DNA of 64,000 nucleotides from NCBI GenBank assembly GCA_016792805.1, contig JAEUHX010000061.1, forward strand, positions 1 through 64,000, written 5' to 3'. Position 1 is the stretch's first letter; the number at the start of each line of letters is the position of its first letter. A model generated the notes under the pieces. That model was given only the letters and a program-made list of their open reading frames with translations. It did not search any database and was not told the origin of the DNA. This stretch comes from Planctomycetota bacterium (GTDB lineage: Bacteria; Planctomycetota; UBA1135; JACQFD01). The translations under genes were made by a program, and so were the position numbers. This document shows positions 59,258 through 64,000 of this stretch, piece by piece.

Positions 59258-59761
59258 ATGCTTCAGTTTGACGAACTATTTTTTCCAGAGATGCTGGAGC
59301 CCATGTCGGACCCCGATGTGCTCTCGATCCAGCGCGACTACCCCATGATCTACCTCGCGTGTCATGTGGATCATGTTCGCGCTCCAAGGAGTCGGTTTCA
59401 CTTATCGCCGCGGGAATCAGGCATTTTGGCGCATCTCGATCCGGGTGAGCCGACGGGGCCAACGGAGCTTGCCGCGCATCTCCGCGTTTCGCCCTCCGCG
59501 TTGTCCGCTTCCCTCGCGAAGCTCGTTCGTCAGGGATATGTGGAGCGGCGCACGCGAGCGCGAGATCGGCGGCACGCCGATTTGTTCATCACTCCGCTCG
59601 GCGTCGAAGCACTTCAAGCGGGTTCCGTTCTCGACTCGGCAAGGCTCGGCGCGCTGCTGGCGCAGATGAGCCCGTCCGACCGCAGACAGGCGTGTCGGGG
59701 GTTATCGCTCCTCGCGCGAGCTGCGCGGCAGCTGGCGGAGCCCCGCCGCGTCCAGAAGTAA
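59258..59761 (+). CDS. MarR-family transcriptional regulator
   Basis: A 167-residue winged-helix protein: SPRESGILAHLDPGEPTGPTELAAHLRVSPSALSASLAKLVRQGYVERRTRARDRRHADLFITPLGVEAL is the MarR DNA-binding core with its RDRR wing (~50-120). Dimerisation helices lie at both ends. Start uncertain among ATGs at 59258, 59291 and 59303; GGAG sits only 3 nt before the last. It may regulate the SRPBCC gene 53 bp downstream or the divergent panE. Confidence 0.85.
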   Translation: MLQFDELFFPEMLEPMSDPDVLSIQRDYPMIYLACHVDHVRAPRSRFHLSPRESGILAHLDPGEPTGPTELAAHLRVSPSALSASLAKLVRQGYVERRTRARDRRHADLFITPLGVEALQAGSVLDSARLGALLAQMSPSDRRQACRGLSLLARAARQLAEPRRVQK

Positions 59762-59814
59762 TCACTACTACCCTCCCGTTGCTTCAGTCCACGTTCCACC
59801 ATCAGAGTTGATCC

Positions 59815-60336
59815 ATGAAAATTGCCATCATCGTTGCTGCCGTACTTCTGCTGGCGGCTTTGATCCTTTTCGGCGGAGGCGCCATGATCGCCCGGGAGCA
59901 CCGAGCTTCCAGTACCGCACGCTATTCCAAGCCGCCGGCGGAGATCTTTGCCATGATCAGTAACTTCTCTGGCTACACCGAATGGCGGACGGGTCTCTCT
60001 AAGGTGGAGCTCCTGCCGCCACAGAACGGCAAGCCTGTCGTCAGGGAGACGATGTCGATGGGGCCAATCACAATGGTCGTCGAAGAACGGAGTGCCCCTT
60101 CGCGCATGATCCTGCGCATCCTCGACGACGAGCTGCCGTTCGGAGGGACTTGGACCTTTGAGGTGGAGCCCGACGGCGCGGGTTCGCGATTGCGAATCAC
60201 CGAGGATGGATTCGTCAAGCCCGCAGCCTTTCGCTTCATGGCGAAGTTCATCTTCGGACATCACGCCACCCTCGAGCAGTATTTGAAGGATCTGGGAAAG
60301 AGCCTCGGCGAGGAGGTCAAGCCTGTGCGCTCGTGA
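59815..60336 (+). CDS. SRPBCC-fold protein (polyketide cyclase/dehydrase-like)
   Basis: A 173-residue protein with an N-terminal membrane helix (MKIAIIVAAVLLLAALILFGGGAMI). The START-like fold then follows: SRTARYSKPPAEIFAMISNFSGYTEW-like lead-in, LPFGGTWTFEVEPDGAGSRLRITEDGFV, and a C-terminal helix (HATLEQYLKDLGKSLGEEV). Such proteins bind hydrophobic ligands in a deep cavity; the membrane anchor suggests an extracytoplasmic lipid or quinone ligand. It follows the MarR gene and precedes the small ORF and cytochrome gene on the same strand. Confidence 0.85.
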   Translation: MKIAIIVAAVLLLAALILFGGGAMIAREHRASSTARYSKPPAEIFAMISNFSGYTEWRTGLSKVELLPPQNGKPVVRETMSMGPITMVVEERSAPSRMILRILDDELPFGGTWTFEVEPDGAGSRLRITEDGFVKPAAFRFMAKFIFGHHATLEQYLKDLGKSLGEEVKPVRS

Positions 60337-60398
60337 CAGATGCGAAGAATGCGCGCCCGACGTGAACTGTGCGCGGGCATCTCGCTTTGACCGAGGTC

Positions 60399-60578
60399 AT
60401 GGCGCACCCGCGCATCGAGCGGGTTGAGTGCCTCGGACCTCGTTGCTATGTTCACTACTTCAAGCTCGAGCAGTCGTCGGACCTCGATTCCGCGCTGATT
60501 CGCTGCTTCCGAAAGGCGTATGCAGTCGGAAGGCGCGAGCACGTGGGCGGATCGGAGCCGGATCGGCCTCAGGCGTAG
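60399..60578 (+). CDS. small hypothetical protein
   Basis: A 59-residue frame from the ATG at 60399, with CGAGG about 4 nt upstream (MAHPRIERVECLGPRCYVHYFKLEQSSDLDS). The hydrophilic/aromatic mix, two Cys and two strands look protein-like, unlike the Arg/Ser/Pro-rich shadow frames. It stops 7 bp before the di-haem peroxidase start. No domain recognised. An upstream ATG at 60369 would give 69 residues. Confidence 0.45.
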   Translation: MAHPRIERVECLGPRCYVHYFKLEQSSDLDSALIRCFRKAYAVGRREHVGGSEPDRPQA

Positions 60579-60585
60579 AGTAACC

Positions 60586-61794
60586 ATGGCTTCTTTTCGT
60601 TTACATCTCGGATGGATGGACCGCGCATGGCTCTGCGCGGTCATCATTCTCATTGTTACGTGGACGGCCGCCTGCTCGTCGAGCGGTTCGGCCGCGAGCG
60701 AAGCGACGGCGTCGCAAAAGGCGCCGGAGCGATCGTCGGCAGAGCTGGCGCTGCGCGAGAAGTACGCGAAGCCGACGGCGCAGTGGCCGAGCCCTGTGCT
60801 CGACGCCGGGGTGACCCCCCGAGAGCTCGGGCTGCTTCCGACGCCTCCGGCGAATCCGGAGAACCCGCAGACGCCACAAAAGATCGAGCTGGGGAAGGCG
60901 CTTTTCTTCGATCCGCGGATCTCCGGATCCGGACAGATCGCGTGTGCGTCGTGCCACGATCCCGACCTTGCCTGGGCGGACGGGCGCACGACCTCCTTCG
61001 GTCATGGGCGCAAGGAGCTCAGGCGGAATTCGCCCTCGGTGCTGAATGCCGCATATGTGGAGTCACTTTTCTGGGATGGCCGCGCCCCGAACCTCGAAAG
61101 CCAGGCGCTGGCCGTGCTTGCGAATCCCGACGAGATGCGCACCGATTCCCAGGAGATGACGGCCGTGCTGGCTTCGAGCGAAGGCTATCGAAAGCTCTTC
61201 GAGCAGGCTTTCGGCGATCCAACCCCGACACTCGATCGGGTCGGTAAGGCCATCGGCGCATTTGTGCGCACGATCGTTGGCGGCCATAGCGACTTTGATA
61301 AGTTCCTTCGCGGCGATCGAGATGCGATCTCCGACGAGGCTCTTCGAGGACTCCATCTCTTCCGGACGCGCGCGCGATGCCTAAACTGCCACAATGGACC
61401 TGAGCTGAGCGACGGCAAGTTCCATGATGTCGGCCTCAGCTACTACAAAAGAAAGTATGAGGATCTGGGGCGCTATTCTGTAACGAGCCGACCCGCCGAT
61501 GTCGGCGCGTTCCGCACGCCCTCGCTGCGCAACGTGACCCGGACGGCGCCCTACATGCATAACGGGCTCTTCGATCTCGACGGAGTGCTGAATATGTATA
61601 GTTCTGGTATGCCAACGATCCGACGCACCGAGGAGCTGGCGCATGATCCTCTCTTCCCCACGAAGTCGCCGCTGCTGCAGCCGCTCAAGCTCACCGCCGA
61701 GGAGAAGCGCGACTTGAAGGCTTTCTTGACCTCGCTCGAGGAGCCGAAGCGCCGCATGCGACCGCCGGAACTCCCCGCGATCCCGGGTCGCTGA
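60586..61794 (+). CDS. di-haem cytochrome c peroxidase/MauG-like lipoprotein
   Basis: A 402-residue protein from the ATG at 60586, since the longer frame upstream lacks a signal. A signal peptide with lipobox-like TWTAAC (Cys ~29) suggests a lipoprotein. Two haem-binding motifs, CASCH near 123 and CLNCH near 265, lie in the bacterial CcpA/MauG arrangement: KIELGKALFFDPRISGSGQIACASCHDP, then NSPSVLNAAYVESLFWDGRAPNLESQA, then TPSLRNVTRTAPYMHNG with a distal His/Met ligand. It should reduce peroxide or oxidise a protein substrate in the periplasm. Confidence 0.92.
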   Translation: MASFRLHLGWMDRAWLCAVIILIVTWTAACSSSGSAASEATASQKAPERSSAELALREKYAKPTAQWPSPVLDAGVTPRELGLLPTPPANPENPQTPQKIELGKALFFDPRISGSGQIACASCHDPDLAWADGRTTSFGHGRKELRRNSPSVLNAAYVESLFWDGRAPNLESQALAVLANPDEMRTDSQEMTAVLASSEGYRKLFEQAFGDPTPTLDRVGKAIGAFVRTIVGGHSDFDKFLRGDRDAISDEALRGLHLFRTRARCLNCHNGPELSDGKFHDVGLSYYKRKYEDLGRYSVTSRPADVGAFRTPSLRNVTRTAPYMHNGLFDLDGVLNMYSSGMPTIRRTEELAHDPLFPTKSPLLQPLKLTAEEKRDLKAFLTSLEEPKRRMRPPELPAIPGR

Positions 61795-61821
61795 ACCTCG
61801 CGGCGCTGCACGCCGCAAGGC

Positions 61822-63900
61822 TCAGGCTTTGGCAATGGCAGCGGCCGCAAAGTCTGCCATCGCCATGACCGTCCAGTGCGGGTTCACGCCGGTGCTCGTC
61901 GGGAAGACGCTGGCATCTGCACAAAAGACGTTGGCGGTGCCGTAGACGCGGAAGGAGGGATCGACGACGCCTGGACCGGCATTTGTGCCTGGCACCGAAC
62001 TCATGCAGTTGCCGCCCATCGGATGCCCTGTTGTGAGCTGGATCTCCGAGAAGCTCGAGATCGAAGCGATCCTCTGCTCATAATTGTGCTTCGTCAGCTT
62101 CCAACTCTCGAGCGCTCCAAGCAGCACATGGCGCGGCTCCGGATCGGAATGGAAGAAGAGCTTGCAGACGTGGAGCAGCCCGCGCTTCAGCTTCGCAAGA
62201 TCCTCGCTGTTGAACTCGAGGTGGATATCCTCCCCGTGACGCATCCATCGAGTATCAATCCAAGACTGCGCCGAGGATCCGATGAGCGGTGCCGCACAGG
62301 CGTAATGTGAGTACCGCTTCAGATTCTCTTCATACTCATGGAGCCACCCGGGGAGCGCGAGGAACTGCGTCGCTGGCGGGTTGTACCAAGTTTCCACGAC
62401 GAAGTCGGTCTCACCGGGCATCTCCACGAAATGGGACATGGCGAGCCCGTCGAAGGCGCGAACCGGCTGGTCATAGTCCGCGTGAACCGGCGACGCAAAG
62501 TTACAAGAAAAGCGGTCGCCGATCGGCAGGCCGATCTCGTCGATCTCCCTCGTCCGCTCGAGCACGGCGCTCGATCCGATGGCACCCGCGGCCACGACGA
62601 ACTTCTTCGCGCGCAGAAGCCCGCCGGTGAAATGTTCATTCCTCGGGCGCAGCTCCAGCGCCGTGGCCGACAGGACGGACTTGCCTTGCACCATCCGAAA
62701 CCCGGCCGCGCGGCGACCTGTGAGAATCGTGAGCTTGCCAGTGCCTGCGGCGACGGAGCGCGCTGCGTCCGCCAGCATCGTCTGAAGAACGTCTCGCTTT
62801 CGGAGATAGCCGCAGACAAGATTACAGTAGCCACAACCGAGGCAGTCTTGGATGTTGACCTCGCAGGGCTGCACATGTTGCCCTAAGCCGAGCCGCTCGG
62901 TGGCTGTCTCGAGCAGCTTGAATGTTGGGTTGAACCGCGACTCGACAACTGCCGCAGACGTTGGCTGAATCGAAAGCTCCGCGGCGATTCTGTCATAGGC
63001 CGCGTCGAGCTCCGGTCCGGTCCACGGGATCCCGAACTCGTGCTTCCAGGAATCGCGAACTTTCTGCGGCATCCGGAAGCAGACTGCATTGTTGATCACG
63101 CTGCTCCCGCCGAGCCCCTCGCCTTGAAATACAAAGAGAGAGACCGTCTGCGAGCTTGCAGGATTCGAGAGTGGTCCGGGACGCTCCGTCGTCTGCAGGC
63201 CGGAGTGCTTATAATAAGCCGTCAGGTTCGCGAGCTCGTCCCACACGCGTGGACGCTTGCGCCCGGCCGGTGCCGGCGAGGTCGCGGCCTCCGACTCCGG
63301 CAAGTAGATTCCGGCCTCCACTAAAGCGACGCGAAGGCCCGCGCGCACGAATCGCTGCACCAGCACAGAGCCTGCCGAGCCGGACCCGATGACGGCAACA
63401 TCAAAGACCTCGGAGGGAACCGGGTCGCCGGGTTTTATAAAAAGCTCGGTCGGGAGCACATCCTCCTGAGGAGGAGCGAACGCGGGGATCCCGGCGCGGT
63501 CGGGGAACACTTCATATCCGACGTCGGCCGCCGCGAACGGGCGGCCGTTGTCATCGAGGGTGCTGTAGACGACGATCGTTCCAAGGCGCTGCGCGAAGCG
63601 AGCGAGTTCACGAATCTGGGACCCTCCGAGCCCGAAAATGCCCTGCCCCTTTTCGATTTCGTCGAGCCGGAGCCGGACCGCTTCGCGATCCTTGCGATCG
63701 ACGAAGGAGAGCACGACGTCAAGAAGAGTGAGAATCTGTCGAAGGTCGTCGGCGCGGTCGGACCCTTTGGCCCACAGGTCCTCGAGAAAGCTCTCGGCTC
63801 GCCGCGTCATGCGGTCGAGGTGGCCGAGGTGCTTCGGCGGGCAGAAGGCCCGGATGATGCAACGAATCAGCTCGCGCTCTTTCGAAGAGATATGTGCCAT
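61822..63900 (-). CDS. GMC oxidoreductase with N-terminal subunit-3-like domain
   Basis: About 692 residues (ATG 63900; 63906 possible). The first ~120 residues are helical and resemble the gluconate 2-dehydrogenase subunit 3 type. The FAD Rossmann motif VFDVAVIGSGSAGSVLVQRF lies near 167. A Cys cluster DCLGCGYCNLVCGYLRKRD near 350 is as in fatty-alcohol-oxidase-type GMC proteins. The C-terminal GMC domain carries GHPMGGNCM and ADASVFPTSTGVNPHWTVMAMADFA, with the active-site His in NPHWT. No Tat signal. It likely oxidises an alcohol or sugar alcohol using a separate electron acceptor; the nearby cytochrome is a candidate. Confidence 0.9.
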   Translation of the reverse strand: MAHISSKERELIRCIIRAFCPPKHLGHLDRMTRRAESFLEDLWAKGSDRADDLRQILTLLDVVLSFVDRKDREAVRLRLDEIEKGQGIFGLGGSQIRELARFAQRLGTIVVYSTLDDNGRPFAAADVGYEVFPDRAGIPAFAPPQEDVLPTELFIKPGDPVPSEVFDVAVIGSGSAGSVLVQRFVRAGLRVALVEAGIYLPESEAATSPAPAGRKRPRVWDELANLTAYYKHSGLQTTERPGPLSNPASSQTVSLFVFQGEGLGGSSVINNAVCFRMPQKVRDSWKHEFGIPWTGPELDAAYDRIAAELSIQPTSAAVVESRFNPTFKLLETATERLGLGQHVQPCEVNIQDCLGCGYCNLVCGYLRKRDVLQTMLADAARSVAAGTGKLTILTGRRAAGFRMVQGKSVLSATALELRPRNEHFTGGLLRAKKFVVAAGAIGSSAVLERTREIDEIGLPIGDRFSCNFASPVHADYDQPVRAFDGLAMSHFVEMPGETDFVVETWYNPPATQFLALPGWLHEYEENLKRYSHYACAAPLIGSSAQSWIDTRWMRHGEDIHLEFNSEDLAKLKRGLLHVCKLFFHSDPEPRHVLLGALESWKLTKHNYEQRIASISSFSEIQLTTGHPMGGNCMSSVPGTNAGPGVVDPSFRVYGTANVFCADASVFPTSTGVNPHWTVMAMADFAAAAIAKA

Positions 63901-64000
63901 CGGCAAGGATTCTACCGTTCCTTGCGCTGGGATTCTCGCTCCCAGCCGCGGTCGCCATAGTGCAACGGGTGGCTGACCTCGAAGAACCCCGTCATCGCGA
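63901..64000. other. window edge, gene-free
   Basis: The final 100 bases lie upstream of the GMC oxidoreductase gene and hold no complete gene. Open frames entering here (63638-63976 +) are antisense shadows. Confidence 0.5.

Noticed and set aside
1..64000. CRISPR arrays, tRNA/rRNA genes, prophage or complete insertion sequences
   Set aside because: I looked for regularly spaced repeats, tRNA-like cloverleaf ends, integrase or transposase motifs and found none.

Overview
The window is a GC-rich (mostly mid-60s percent by eye) bacterial chromosome segment, densely coded on both strands. I see no rRNA, tRNA, CRISPR array, complete insertion sequence or replication origin. Several features point to a planctomycete-like bacterium. 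These are two large exported proteins sharing a C-terminal domain that ends in a '...I.IAP' tail, a Gld-type ABC system with a DUF4340 protein, a SWIB-domain miniprotein, FecR/ECF-sigma regulation without a TonB receptor, and many lipoproteins. The phylum is an inference from gene content, not a proven assignment.

Layout. 1-2.75 kb is a lower-GC accessory stretch with a helical-repeat protein and a secreted protein, both of unknown function. 2.8-6.8 kb is a GldA/GldF/GldG-like ABC system plus DUF4340. 6.8-9.1 kb is a translationally coupled SPFH/band-7 pair. 9.4-11.8 kb is an LpoB/YcfL/COG3014 lipoprotein trio, divergent from mutS (12-14.6 kb). 14.7-16.8 kb is an exported IPT/TIG protein. 17.3-21 kb holds VOC, AsmA-like, DUF2752 and M61 peptidase genes. 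21-26.6 kb holds a persulfide dioxygenase-rhodanese, a large metzincin-like protein and its overlapping secreted partner. 26.6-31.7 kb holds an alpha/beta-hydrolase-fold protein, then rnc and mfd. 32.2-36.9 kb is a zinc/manganese uptake cluster (small His/Cys protein, porin, binding protein, ATPase, permease). 37-38.3 kb is an archaeal-type ornithine cyclodeaminase (TIGR00300). 38.3-40 kb is a lower-GC three-gene module of overlapping genes led by a TIGR04255-type protein.

40.1-41.8 kb is an AtuA-like pair. 41.9-42.9 kb is a thioredoxin-fold gene read through an in-frame TGA. 43.1-45.6 kb is a pyrE operon. 45.6-50.2 kb is a minus-strand series (M19 dipeptidase, cyclophilin, arginase/agmatinase, six-hairpin glycosidase-like lipoprotein). 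50.3-51.6 kb holds a ferritin-like protein and the SWIB protein with a clear terminator. 51.8-53.4 kb is an ECF sigma factor with a FecR protein. 53.5-58.2 kb holds a secreted repeat protein, a class I aldolase and an FG-GAP exported protein. 58.2-63.9 kb holds panE, a MarR regulator, SRPBCC, a di-haem peroxidase and a GMC oxidoreductase.

Two items deserve most attention. First, the thioredoxin-like gene at 41928-42941 stays open across a TGA that falls exactly where the first Cys of a CxxC motif should be (Sec-Gly-Pro-Cys). A perfect 7-bp hairpin sits 17 nt after that codon, as a bacterial SECIS should, so this is a strong selenoprotein candidate. Second, the lower-GC three-gene overlapping operon at 38312-39973 is a sporadic, probably transferred module of unknown function.
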